Shown: positions 31,172-42,795, counted from the stretch's first letter. The stretch is 48,449 nucleotides of DNA from Klebsormidium nitens (GCA_000708835.1 DF237586.1:1-48449); one strand, 5' to 3'. Made by a program: numbers and translations. Notes: generated by a model from the sequence alone, not told the origin.

Positions 31172-33704
31172 ATGGAAGGACCACCAGCATCTCCTTCTCA
31201 ATCTTGTGGTGAAACGCCATCTTTTTACAGCCATGATGCAGTTGATAGCAGCTCAGCAAGTGAAGATGCCTCGGAATTTCAACAAGAACTCGTGCAATGG
31301 TTGCGCATCGACCACCTAGGAAGCAGCCTGCGGCGAAAGATCCTCAAGAAGACCGAAGTCATCATTTTGAAAGTGGACGTCATGGAGCTCATAAGCAGCT
31401 TTCCAATCTTAGCTGGCGAGATCATCCGGTGCCCTGAGGATGTCGGAGTCTCCATCATCAAACACATTGTCAATCACAATACGCAGGATCTAGCCATACA
31501 AGAAGTCCTTCTTCAATCGAGGATCCACATAAGATGGCAAGCAGTTCCGATACCCGTGTTCACGTCCGTTCAAGAGGTTACTGAGTGCAGCAGGGAGCCA
31601 TGCCCTCTGCCTGGGTACCCTGTACAATTTCTCGGTGTCGTATATGAAGTCTCTTCGCTTCAAAAAAGGACCTATGTTAGGCGAGTCCGCTGCCACGCAT
31701 GCGGGGCGGAGCATCTTATATACCAAGAGAACCCGGGAACACCACCCTGCAGCTGTGGGACTTCGTTCGAAGAGGACATTGCCTCCCGGGTCGAAGTTGC
31801 TTATCAGGTAAGACATTCATAAGAGAGCACACATGTTGGCTGTAAAGAAACTTTTGTCGTTTCTTGTTTGTGATGTTTGTTCCTTGCCAACAGTGTGACT
31901 CTCAATATCGGTTTCGACAATTCTTTGCGGTTGTTGTCCAAAAGGTAGCGGAATCTTTGCCTGCAGGAAGTACTCCTGCGGCCAGTCCCTACAATGAAGG
32001 ATCCTGAACGCAACTCATTCCAGGGAAGCATAAGAGCTGTTCTCCTGGAGGATCTTTGCTGCGAGGTCCGCCTTGGAAACTGTGTACTGCTCAAAGGGCA
32101 TGCAAGGAGCTTTTTTGACGCTTCATCCACTCTTCCCTTGGACGGCAAGCTGGCAGCATCGGCTTGTCTGAGTACAAACTGTGTCAAAAAGGTCAACGCT
32201 CTTTCCTTCTTCAACACACAAGTGCAAGATATCCCCCTTTCAGCATCTTTGTTGGATCAAGACAACATATCGCTTGATGCTTTGGCGCAAGCACTTCGTC
32301 CGGCAGGATACACGTCCATCTGGTCAACTGAAGTGTGTATTAGCTTGCTCCTTAGCCTCGTTTCCGTATGGAAAACAGAAGGTGAAAGCGAGGAGGATTC
32401 GCAAGAAGCATTGCTGGAAAGTTCGCAGACCAGGAAGAGCATCCACGTACTTCTGGCTGCTTCTGCATTTTGCAGTGCGGCTTCTCGTTTGCTGCTAGCG
32501 GCTGCAGTTCTCTCTCCGAGGTCAATCCGTTTTGACACAAAGAACAAGAACGTGATAGCAAGATCATCTGCGGTTGACGACAAGACGGGCGTACTTTCAG
32601 TCACAGCAGGAACAATGGCGCTGGCCAACGACGGCGTGTGCGTGGTTGACATCAGCAAAGGCAGCCTCCGGAAAGACGTGGTCGAACAACTGCGGCATTG
32701 CATGGACAAACAAGTTATGCCGGCCGCTGACAGACCCGAGCTGTCAGTCGCCACCCGTGGCTCTGTCTGGGCATTCTTCACCTCTGAAAGCAGCAAGAGG
32801 TCTCTTCTCAAAGACGGTTCCGCGTGTCTCTTTCAAGAGCCGAGTCTTGATCCCAGACTCTTGAGCAGTTTCGACATAGTGCATAGGCTTTCAGCATTCG
32901 AGGGCAGAGAAGCAGATCGGAGATCATCGGGGGAGCTTCTCGACAGCACGGAAGAACATAACGCACCTGAAGTTGCCGAGACTCTGAAAGTGCACCTGCA
33001 GAGAGCGGGACTGCTGCCAAGCCCTCGCGTCACCCGGGATGCAAGAGAATTGCTGCAGGCCTACTACATGCTGGTCCGTCGGTCGCAGTCTTTGGGCACT
33101 GAGAATGCTTACGTGTCCTTAGCAACGCTTGAAAGCTTGATGCGGGTCGCGAGCGCTAGCGCGAGGCTGTTTCTGCGAGTTGAGGTTCTGGAAATGCCGG
33201 ATGCTACCCTCGCGATCTTCATGCACGAAAGGTCCTTGGAGGCAAAGGTAAGACGCACGTTCCCTGCTATATGACAACTAACCAATAAAGGGTTATTAGC
33301 TGCAGCCACGTACCATGATGCTCTTGGTTTTCTTGCGCGCAAAACATTTGTTTGCAAAACTTATTCTGCTCAAGGGTCTGCATCTCCGCTGCAGTCTGCT
33401 CTTTCGATTCACGTACAGTATTGCCTTACGGAGATAATATGTCCTGTTACTAACTTCAGACTACAATTCTATGTGATGTATCCTGTTACTAAGGTCAGAC
33501 TACATTTCTGTGTGGCCCTACGTGCAGTTTGGGGAAAAGGTCATCAGCAGGACTTTCAAATCCCGGCAGCGTGCGGCTCTGGGTGGAGCTCTGTCCGGAC
33601 CACCGTCCAGCATGGCCGTCGACTTTGAGCAGGAGCTGATGGACTTCCACGACGACCTGGAAGACTACATGGCACCGTTGGCCCTGCACAGGCCTGAAGA
33701 ATGA
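31172..33704 (+). CDS. MCMDC2: MCM-domain-containing protein 2-like (MCMDC2), degenerate MCM
   Basis: Three exons: 31172-31807, 31967-33247 and 33528-33704, all phase 0; 697 residues against about 680 in animals. It has an MCM N-terminal layout: a helical start, an OB region (YPVQFLGVVYEVSSL), a zinc-binding cluster C174-x2-C177 ... C193-x-C195, the QEVLLRP block formed across the first junction, and GSIRAVLLEDLCCEVRLGN. The ATPase part matches MCMDC2 rather than MCM2-9. KTGVLSVTAGTMALANDGVC replaces the helicase GTSGxAKS... region, the Walker-B-like GVCVVDISKG lacks the usual DE, and a helical C-terminus (AYYMLVRRSQ, LESLMRVASASARLFLR) resembles the AAA lid. MCMDC2 and fly MEI-217/218 act in meiotic recombination, probably without ATP hydrolysis. 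The role here is inferred from the family. A 39-bp imperfect tandem duplication lies in intron 2. Confidence 0.87.
33442..33517. repeat. 39-bp imperfect tandem duplication in MCMDC2-like intron 2
   Basis: Two copies start at 33442 and 33481 (tcctgttacta... then tcagactaca...), differing at a few positions. They end just before the acceptor of the last exon at 33528, so the polypyrimidine and branch region is partly duplicated. Confidence 0.85.
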
Positions 33705-34925
33705 TTGCTTTCGGAACGGGCCTTCGCCATTATCACTCGAATTGGATACAGCAGCCGGACAGTGGTATTAACGATATACACCTCAGGAACCGCGTATGAA
33801 TACTTTGGGGTCGCCTTCACATATCAAAATTTCCCGAGTTGTTCAGGGATATTGTGCTATTGACTTGATGCAAGGCGATAAAGGTGTCATGCATGAGAGG
33901 TCTGCAATACTGACCTTCTACGTTAGGATACTGACGGTTGGCGCGCATGTGCAAGTTGCGTAAGCATTGAAGCGCCTCTTTGCGATTGGACCGCGCCTCG
34001 CCCGGCAGGCTACGTTATGCGGCATACATACGATTAGCTAAATGTGCAGCAGAGTTCCGGCCGGAGCGAACGAAACGGTTTGGACCGTTCTCTGCAATCC
34101 TTACCGTCCAAATCAACCGCGTGCCGTAGCGTTCATTTCAGAGGTGAACTCGCCGTCCGTGCTCACGTGCAGTGCGCATGAGGAAGGGCTGGCGCGGTGA
34201 TATTAAATCATGCACACGCGAACTTGTATTTAAGCTGGACACGTAAAGTGACAGTAAGTTGGCCATACAGCGCACATGGTAAGTTTTGATCGTTTCCAAG
34301 CTAAATAAGTGCGAGGCCTTCTGCAGACAACATGCACGAATCGAGTCTTAAGCGTCCTGCGACAAACCGCGGTAGATGATAGTAAGACTGACATAGACTT
34401 TTGAAGCGTGCATGTGTGACGGTTTCCGCGAGTCGGTCACTACAGCGAGAAGCCCACGTACAAAGTTGAAGGTGCATATATGCAGGCTCGGCTATGGCTG
34501 CTGATCAAGCTTGCATATTCAAATTTCAAGCAGCTCTGCAAACGCGATGGTGAAACATTTAAGTATGGGATCAATCTGCAATGGCAGTTGATTCAGGGTA
34601 GATCACTACCGCTCCTATTCTGTACTATCTTCAAAACTTCGTTCTTCGAATCTCTTTCCGTAGAGGTACAGTATCAATACGACCAGGCGCGTATGACACA
34701 AGAAGGCATTTTAGCGAGCTAGAATGGACCTCGATCTACTCGACTGAAGTGCGGTTGTGTATCCAGTCCACACCAGCTTTATTTGATCCATTGAAGCGCC
34801 GCAGTAAGAATGTCGTTTATCTATGAATTCTCTCATGATGAGAGCTGTTGGTCAACACATGAACTCAATACCGTGCGCCACTGTCTGCATGACATGGCCG
34901 GTGAGACACACAACTCTTGTCTACG
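33705..34925. other. convergent intergenic region
   Basis: This lies between the stop codons of the MCMDC2-like (+) and DGAT2-fusion (-) genes. It is AT-rich with short frames only; 34480-34722 (+) is open but has no motif or splice support. I see no RNA gene. Confidence 0.55.
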
Positions 34926-37900
34926 TCAGTTTTGCCGAAGCTCGAGCTGGAAATCAGCATACCCGTGCTTCGCCTTGTGCGCATGGAAGAGATCGGCGAC
35001 CGCCTGGAAGTAGCGGACCCTCATGGCTTCCACGTCTTCTTCGGTCGGGTTGGCCCAGCCGTCCTGTGCTAGCGCGGCCTCCGCCTGAGGTGGTCGCGTG
35101 GGGATGGGCTCTCCCACGACGATGGACACGGCGTCCTTCTCGGGCACGGGCAGAACGCCCCACAGGCCGACGGGGAGGAAGGGCACGGGGAAGCCGAGCT
35201 TCCGGTACGTCCATCGCTGCAAGCAGGAAGAATCCGTAATGAAGGCGAACAAAGCACAGGAAGCAGATCAGAGGAGGATACAAAAGCAGCGTGCGCACGG
35301 GAGGGTAACTGATATTATCTTGGTCAGCCTGAGGTCAAACCCCGTCACAGAATTCACAACTGCACAATGACTCGTGTGCTAGGCACAGACGTCCACGCAG
35401 TTGCCAGCCAGCCGCGGCGCACACCTGGATGGCGGGCCAGTCGAAGAGGTTGTGCATGTTGAAGCTCTCCCCGAAGCAGAAGACGGGGACTAGCGCGGCG
35501 CCGTTCTGCATGGCCAGCCGGATGAAGCCCTTCTTCCGGGCGCACAGCACAAACTTGCGGCGGTAACGCGGCTGGTGCAGGCACAGCTCCGACTGCACGA
35601 CAACCGGGGGCGCTGTCAGGTAGAGCAAGTAAGCGAGCGGGGCCGAAAGGTATTACCTGGCTTTGCATCAAGGGGGAAGCAGGACACGACAAATCAGCAG
35701 CTCCCTCGTACCAACGCCCCGTTGCCGCCACAAGCTTGACATACAATCATCTTTGGGACAAAAGGACGAACTTTAGGAAGCTAAGGCCAGGCCAACAATC
35801 TGAATTTAGGAAAAGCAGCAAACCGCTCTGCGGCAACAGCGCGGACAGTGACTCGCCTGGCCGCCCGGGCAGATGACGACCGCCCTCTCTTGGCTGAGAG
35901 CGTTCTGGAAGCCCCTTCGGGACACCTCACGATTGCCGGCCCACAACATCAAATCGCGCAGAAGGGGCGCCATGAAGATGGCAGTGGCGGCCAGGCTGAC
36001 GGGGCGGATACCAGGGAAGAGCTGGCGCCACGCGGACGTGTACTGGAACCAGGCCGCAGTCACGGGGAACAGGCCGTGCGGCTACAAGGGGAGGAGGGAG
36101 CTAAGGCTGACGAGAGAGGTAGCTCAAAATATATTGAAACAGGGTAAAAAGAACCAGGTGAAACTATTGGAACACGAGGACCTAGTCTCAAAAGCTTGCA
36201 GTACTGTCTGAAAAGAAAGAGTGAGCATGCCGCCGAACAATGCCATGCGAGGATGAGAAAGCTGACGGCTCAAAAGTGTAAGTTAGTCCAGCGCAGGTCT
36301 GCTCACGTGGTACCCAAACACGTACGACTGGGATGCGTCCAGAGGCACTTTCGAGGTTCGCACGAGGCGCAGGCCCCCCCAATGGCGGATGGCGACCTCC
36401 TCCAGAACAGCAGCTAGCCTGCAGCGAAGGATTTGAAAGACCGGTGATGAACAGTAAAGACAGGCAATCCACTGGCAACCAAGCTTCTGAACAAGTGCTG
36501 CAGCCCCACGATTCCGCTATCGTTGGCAACAGCCGAGCATAGATCCTGGAAGCTTCGTTCGTGCGTCCACAAGCTAAAGGCCTTTATGAAGACAAGAAAC
36601 ATGTGAAGAATCAAGCATTCACTGGATCTTCGAGCCACTAAGAAGCCCGGGTCGTCAGCTGTGTATAGTCCAATCAGTGGAATGCTGGCCAAGCTGCAGT
36701 GCCCTCACTTGTCTCTTGCAGCGTTCCAGGTGCGCCGGCCCGTCGTGTGGGGGCTGCCCCGGTAAGTAGGCAGGTACAGCAGGACTGCGATGGCCAGCCC
36801 CGCCAGGTACCGCCAGCCCAGGAGCAGCGACAGGCTGATGACCGCAATCGAGAAGAGGTGGTTGCAGTAGAACAGCGCCAGCACGGCCCACACTTTGAAC
36901 TGACCCCACACGGACTGCGCAGCCAGGGCGAGCGGCCGTGGGGGAGAGCTCTTGTTCAGTGCCTGCTGTGCGAGCCAATGGGCTGGCAGAGCAATGGCTT
37001 CAAGGTGACCCGTGCTAGGGGGAAGGAGGGGCGTGCAGAGGGCACTGGTGAGCTCTTCAGAAGGAGCTTCGACAGCCATTGTCGTCCCGTCAGACAGCCT
37101 GAAAACAGCAGTCTCCGTCCCCAGGGTCTTGTCACTGTTCACTGTGACAGGTGTCTGCGCGACGGGTGCGGCGGCGGACACCTCCTGCTCGATCACAGTA
37201 TCTAACCGCATGAGCTTCCCCTGGCTTCCCTTGAGCTTTTTGACCGGCTGCGGAGCGACATAGCACAGGAGCGAAGCCGCCATGAGCACCTCGGACGCCA
37301 GGCCCCCGAACCCTGCACTCGCCAGCAGGCCGTTCCCCAACCGAGAGCCGGTGAGGGCAGTCGCACAGTACGCGGCCAGCAGGAACGCCGCGAGGGCGGC
37401 CGCAAACATGGCCCACGCCAGGGCCTGGATGACCACAAACGAGAGGCCCCCCACAAACGGCTGCCAGAAGGACCACGTGTTGCGGTACCGCAGTGAGCCG
37501 CCGAGGCCGTATGTAGAGGGCCCAATCACCGCCAGGCTGGCAAACCCGGCAACCGCCACCAGGACGTGCTTGGAGGAGGGCAGGCGGGAGAGAGGGGGCC
37601 CGTGGAACCATATGTCGCACACGGCGGCGACGGCGCACAGGAGGGTGGCCAGGCTGATGTTGATGCTCATGAGGGCGCGGTAGCAGCGCCGGCTGCGGGC
37701 CCAGAGCGCGGCCGCGCTGGCCTCCAGGCTGCCCCGCACGCGGCGGTGACGAGGGGGGGAGACCGGAGCTGGGGGGGCCAGATGGGGGAGTGGGGGACGT
37801 AGACATGCAGGGACACGCTGGTCTGCAAGAGGATGTGACAGCGCCAGTCAGCGACGGCAACGGCAAGACCTGCCTGAGCGGCTCCTTATCTGTTTGACGT

Positions 37901-39140
37901 TGCAAGCTTCCAACAACATATAAATGAATCGCCTATGCAACAAAGCATCAGTAGTGGAACGGTGCTGACATTGTTAGGAATGCGACATGGCCACTCACTG
38001 CGAGTTGGGCGAGGGCACAGGCGAGCGCACTGAAGGCGAGATGCACTGTGGGCAGATCAGGCACCACCTGGCTGCGGCCCTGTGATCCGCAGGCCTTGGA
38101 TGGGTGCTCCACCCCGAGGGGCATGACAAAGGGGGCTAAAGCCCAGGCCCAGAAGAACCAGGTGGCGGCCTGCAGGAGGACAAAGGAGGGCCCCCCCTGG
38201 AAGGGCTGCCACGCATGCCAGGAGCGGGGGAAATGCAGGGCACCTCCCAGCGTGTAGCTCAACGGAACTGCAGACCGGCAACAAAGAGGCCATCACATTG
38301 GATGTAAGGTGCTCACAAGATTGAATGAAGTCTGCTTTTGAGGCCAGAGGCCGCTTCTGCACCTTTGTCAACAGATTGTAGACGAGGGACTGCAGCCTCA
38401 GTCCCTCGTCAACACCACAGAAATTGCATGCCTGCCTCACAAAGTTCAAACCTTTCCCGTGTCTTGAAGTGCAGAAGTGCCCCATACAGTGAAGTTAAAA
38501 GACTTGCATAAGAGGGGAAGCACAGCTACCAGGCAGTTAATTGCATGTGCTCCACGATCAAAGAGTAGACTAACCCCTCACCAGCCAGGACAGCCCCCGC
38601 CCCTGCCAGTGCGCTCCAGGGCTGCTTCTCCCGCCTGCCCAGGTAGGCCCCCCCTTGCGCCCACAGCAAGGCAAACACTGCCACCACACTGCCCCACACA
38701 AGGAGGCACCGCAGCAGTCTATGTGCCAAGGTGTCGGCTGCCTGAGGAGTGCTGATGCGCCGAAATGCACCGGCAGCACTGGACAACCCCTCTCCTGGCA
38801 AGCTAGCATTGTGTGACTCTTGCTGCTGTCTTGTCAAATCAGGCTCTTTGCTGTTGCCAGCAGACACTCCCCCTTTGGCCGCAGCTCCCAAACATTCCTG
38901 CTCTGATGTGCTGCGAGACAGCTGGTCCCGCTGTCTCCTGGGCACCTTTTCCAGAGCTTCCTCTCTGCTGGCTTTATTCTTCCTGTGGAATTGCCTTGTC
39001 GAAGCCCCATGGGTGTGTGGATTGATAAGCCAATACTCCCCAGAGTCTCCGGGCCATGAACCCCAGGTTGCTGCCTGACGCCTCCGGGCAAGGCGGGCCT
39101 GGCGCCGCCGGCTGAGCACAGGGTCGGTCACAACGTCCAT
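34926..39140 (-). CDS. multi-membrane-span domain fused to DGAT2 diacylglycerol acyltransferase
   Basis: Seven exons on the minus strand: 39140-38582, 38267-37999, 37817-36709, 36418-36307, 36081-35857, 35592-35425 and 35216-34926; about 910 residues, where DGAT2 is normally 300-400. The last ~340 residues are a full DGAT2, the acyl-CoA:diacylglycerol acyltransferase of the ER membrane. It has WRYLAGLAIAVLLYLPTYRG, the catalytic FGYH|PHGLFPVTAAW (HPHG type), LWAGNREVSRRGFQNALSQ, VICPGGQ|SELCLH, KKGFIRLAMQNGAALVPVF and KLGFPVPFLPVGLWG. Before it lie about 560 residues with eight or so hydrophobic spans and an internal duplication: SYTLGGALHFPRSWHAWQPF and TYGLGGSLRYRNTWSFWQPF, each followed by GG-x-SFV-hydrophobic. 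The second repeat and the start of DGAT2 share one uninterrupted exon. Intron 5 uses a GC donor (CAG|gcgagt). The acceptor at 37818 and the donor after 37999 are the least certain. The DGAT2 domain itself is certain. Confidence 0.9.
38381..38410. repeat. 12-bp perfect hairpin within DGAT2-fusion intron 1
   Basis: Arms gacgagggactg (38381-38392) and cagtccctcgtc (38399-38410) pair perfectly around a 6-base loop. They lie in the first intron of the DGAT2-fusion gene. This could be intronic RNA structure or the remnant of a small inverted-repeat insertion. Confidence 0.9.
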
Positions 39141-40561
39141 CAATGGTCAAATGCTGTCAGCCAGTCCTCAGAGAGAATTAGCCACACTGATCACACTACG
39201 TGGAAATGATCTCCAAAAACTTCGGCGGAGGGACGCGCCACCAGATGGCCGCTGACAATGGAGTAGGAGCTGCAGATTGCTTCAACTATGATCTGTACGT
39301 GGCTCTTTGCTTCCTACTTTGACTCCTCTGCCCACAGCGGGCCCGCAATGGCGTCCACCAGGGCAGGCTGCTGGCCCTCTGCTGGCCCTGCGAATTGCCT
39401 TCACCAAGGCATAGCAATACGGTGTCCTTCCCAGCCAGCCTCGACAGGGCGCCCCGCCGACATGAACGCAATTCGGTGGTACCTACTTCCTTGTTTGGCC
39501 GGTGCCTTCTTCATGAGAGCTACCGTATTACCTAACCCTACCTCATCATGCGAGGCAGCAGGCAGGCCGCAGCAGCTGCTAGCAGCTAAAGAATGCAGCC
39601 TCAGGCCATGCATGATTGCCTCCATTGACCAAGTCCATGTGGGCACTGGACTGCGCCTGCAGCCTCAGGCTCAGGCTTACGTCACTCAGCGTGGAAGATC
39701 CCAAGTCACTCTGGTCGTACGGAATACCTATACTGGCGGCGGTAGGATCCGCAGTCAAAACCCTGAACAGATTCCCTGGGTGCAAACCTGGGTGCCGCGG
39801 GAGCGCCGCGCAGTGCATTGTGGGCCTCGGGGGAGCGGCCGCGCCGCTACACATCCCCTGCCCTCTGCTGAAGCAGCTGCATGGAGTCTGGACTACAGTA
39901 GTCACTGTTTTACTTCTGAAGACGGTGGAGCGACGGAGTCCAGCTTTGCTTTGGCATCAGAGGTCCTTCACCTTCGCGAAGGCAGCTGAGCAGCTTCGCG
40001 GGCAGGCAGGCGGGTACAGATGCATTTGATCCTTCGCAGCTATGATGCAGACCTTGGCTAATCTGGCACAAACCCGGCCAGCGCTGCAATTGGCAGCTAC
40101 ATCTTTGAGACAAAAACAGAACTTCGTTCTTCCAACCAAGAGGTAAGTGATATGCTCCAATGAAAGGTAAGACTCTTTGGAGTATGTGCAGGGACTTTTT
40201 AAGTGGGTGCATACTTTTAGTATCATTGACAATCTATGCCTGCTGCAAAACCTTTCAAGCACCATTCCTCCACCTCACGCCACCGGAGTCTTGTTCTTTG
40301 ATGGAGGGCTGCAACCTACATGATCAAAACATAAAAAGCTTCCAAAAATGGGCTAAATGTGTTTGGTGAGTTTTTGTGTGCTTCAGTGCAAGCAACACAG
40401 AGTGGTACTAACGTCAAATACGAACATCTTTGCATCATATCTGCTTTGCGCAGCAGTGTCAACTGAGGTCTGTAAGGTACTCAAAATTGCAGCACAAGGG
40501 ACACAGACCTTCGTACCTGTACTCGGTGCAATTGTGGGCTCACTGATCTTAGAACAAAGTC
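39141..40561. promoter_or_regulatory. divergent intergenic region, DGAT2 fusion / WHIRLY
   Basis: At 1421 bases this is the longest head-to-head gap in the window. Presumably both promoters are here. It includes an open 233-codon + frame at 39288-39989 starting with ATG, with no domain, no clear splice partner and several open frames opposite it, so I do not call it as a gene. Confidence 0.4.
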
Positions 40562-42795
40562 ATGCTCCATGATATTACAAGTACAGCGTTTCACCACAGT
40601 GCTGTCCAACCAGTCTTTTTCAGAAGGCGGTGGCCTCAATCAACTTGCTTGGCTTGCAGCTTCTTGCATGGCGCGCCAACATTCCCCTCTGTCCGCTTCT
40701 TCGATAGCCTTGATAGTCTAATAGCTGGCCGCCACAATGGACACCAGAATCAGGCAACGAGGTGTATGCACCAATCTGGTGAGGGCACATCTATTTCCAT
40801 CTCACCGTACTAGACTGATTTAGAGGTGATGTACGGCTGTTTGGGCTTGTTGATATACTCTTTGAAGTCTGTAGCCCCCCGACATCTGCCCAAGGCCAAA
40901 AGTGAGTGCATCGGGCATGATCAGAGATTCTGCAAGCCCCGCCAGCTTCTCTATTCTAATTTCGTGTTGGCAGGAAGGGAGCAGTCATCACTTGTCTTGT
41001 CTTGTCAAGATAACAACCACTGACGCCCTATGCTTTTCTGCAGCACCCCAATATGCAGACTCCTTCCCCGCGCAATCCAACTCGCAATCCCCCTCCCAAA
41101 AGCGGGTGTTTCTCAGCCACACAATCTACAAAGGAAAAGCGGCCATGGGAGTGGTCCCAATGAAACCCACCTTCGTCAACAAGGTGCGCCTTTCTCCACA
41201 GAGTCTGATCAAACGAGGAAGTCAAGGTTTCTGAGTTATGCTTTTAGGAAAGGTCTAGAAAGAGACTGCCCCAGCAAGCCCAGAACCACATCATTCGTGG
41301 CAAATTGCCCTCGACCAGGCCTCATGTTCCGATAACTCACAGTGGCTGTCTATGCAGAACGGGAATCTGTCAGTGGATCGGGATGGAGCCATCCTGCTGG
41401 AGTTTGCGCCCATCGTCAGTGCCCGCAGTTACGACTGGAGCAAGAAACAGGTGAGGCCGGGGCAACCACCCAAGGCTACACTCCTCGTGTTACGTCTGCA
41501 GACAGCTGTTTCAAAAGAATGGTGAACTTGAATTGTGAATAAGAAGAAAAGAGATTCTGAAGAGGTTCTGAGAGATTCTGGTGGGATGCATGTGACAGTG
41601 TCTGTATGCTCCTCAAACCGGACTGAGCTTCCCCTCGGCTGCTCTGCAGACGTTCGCTTTGTCTGTCCTGGAGTGTGGTGCGCTGCTCGACCTTCACCCG
41701 GGCATGAAGCCTCTCGACTTCTTCCACGACCCCTTTAAAGGACAGCAGTAAGCTGCAAGGACCCTTCATCCCAAAGCGGACACGGGTGTTGGCATGCAGT
41801 CAGATCTGAAAACGTTGGGAACGACTGGTCATCCTGCGACGGGTCATAGCACAGGACGGAAGCCCTGCTACACCACTCCTTGCTGAGCAACAGACCCGCC
41901 AAGATGCATCAACCCCTACGGAGTATTGCCCTTTGACCGGTATGAATTGCAGTCGCACTGAATTCCGAATTGCTGAATTGCTCGACGGCCCACCCCTTTT
42001 CCTGCGACTGCAGGGGCCAGGAGGGCAAGGTCCGGAAAAAGCTGGTGGTCCAGACGTCTCAGAACAACGACTCCTACTTCGTCGCTCTCAGTAAGTGCTG
42101 ACAACTGGTGGCCTTACTTCAAGCATATGCCGTGCTTTTCCAAGAATTGCAGGGCATGTGTACTTGCAGCTTCAACCAGGACACTGGATGGGAATCCTCA
42201 ATCGCTAGGAAGGCTCGGAAGTATCCGGCTGGGCTAGCTGCTCGTCAACGAGGCCAGAAGCGTGAAGCCGATGCTTTGGACGTTCCCAGATGTGACGGGT
42301 GCCAGCCAACCCGTCAACCTCACCCTCCCCGTGTCGTTCGCTGAGATGGCCGTGCTTAAGACGCTCATTCAGGTACGCACCGATTCTTTGTGCTAGACTG
42401 TCAGTCATACGCGACTAGGCCATGCTTCAATCACGATCGTTGGTGGGGTACGGAGCTGGTGAAGGCCTGAGATGTAGGCTGTCTTTTTCCCGTGGATATA
42501 ACGAACACTTATAAGGTCAGATCAATGCCCAGCAGTTCTCACCATCTCAAGCGAGTTGCATTGACGCATGCATGCTTCTGGGTGGCTGCTCTTTCTTTTG
42601 CCCGCCTCAGCCTCGCTGACTCAGCACACCCGTCGACGCCCGTCTGCTGCGTCTGCCTGACCCGTGTGCGTTGTGCAGTACTCGCTGCCCACGCTGATGG
42701 GGTGGGACGTGTGGGCTAACCCGGAGCTGGCCGCGCAAGCCAACGTGGTGGACGAGGGCACGCAGCTGGGCGGGGCGCAAGAGTGGAATCAATAG
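40562..42795 (+). CDS. WHY: WHIRLY single-stranded-DNA-binding protein
   Basis: Seven exons: 40562-40778, 41044-41183, 41358-41450, 41650-41747, 42014-42090, 42290-42372 and 42679-42795; 274 residues, typical of the family, all phases agree. Exon 1 (ATG 40562) encodes about 70 Ser/Arg/His/Phe-rich residues that look like an organelle transit peptide. The Whirly domain follows: RVFLSHTIYKGKAAMGVVPM with the diagnostic KGKAA motif (about 102-106), LSVDRDGAILLEFAPIVSAR, YDWSKKQ|TFALSVLECGALL, FFHDPF, KVRKKLVVQTSQNNDSYFVA, VNLTLPVSFAEMAVLKTLIQ and SLPTLMGWD. The domain forms tetramers that bind single-stranded DNA; plant members protect plastid and mitochondrial genomes from illegitimate repair and some act in nuclear transcription. 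The acidic end (EGTQLGGAQEWNQ) suits the autoregulatory tail of the family. It is divergent from the DGAT2 fusion. Confidence 0.96.

Noticed and set aside
31894-31966. A small exon (31894-31944) plus a 22-base GT-AG intron in the MCMDC2-like gene
   Set aside because: Splicing 31807 directly to 31967 gives the family-typical Q-E-V-L-L-R-P segment in phase, so neither the extra exon nor an implausibly tiny intron is needed.
37012-37802. Plus-strand frames opposite the DGAT2-fusion exon 3
   Set aside because: They are antisense shadows of a GC-rich membrane-protein exon; the minus-strand frame carries the clear repeats and DGAT2 motifs.
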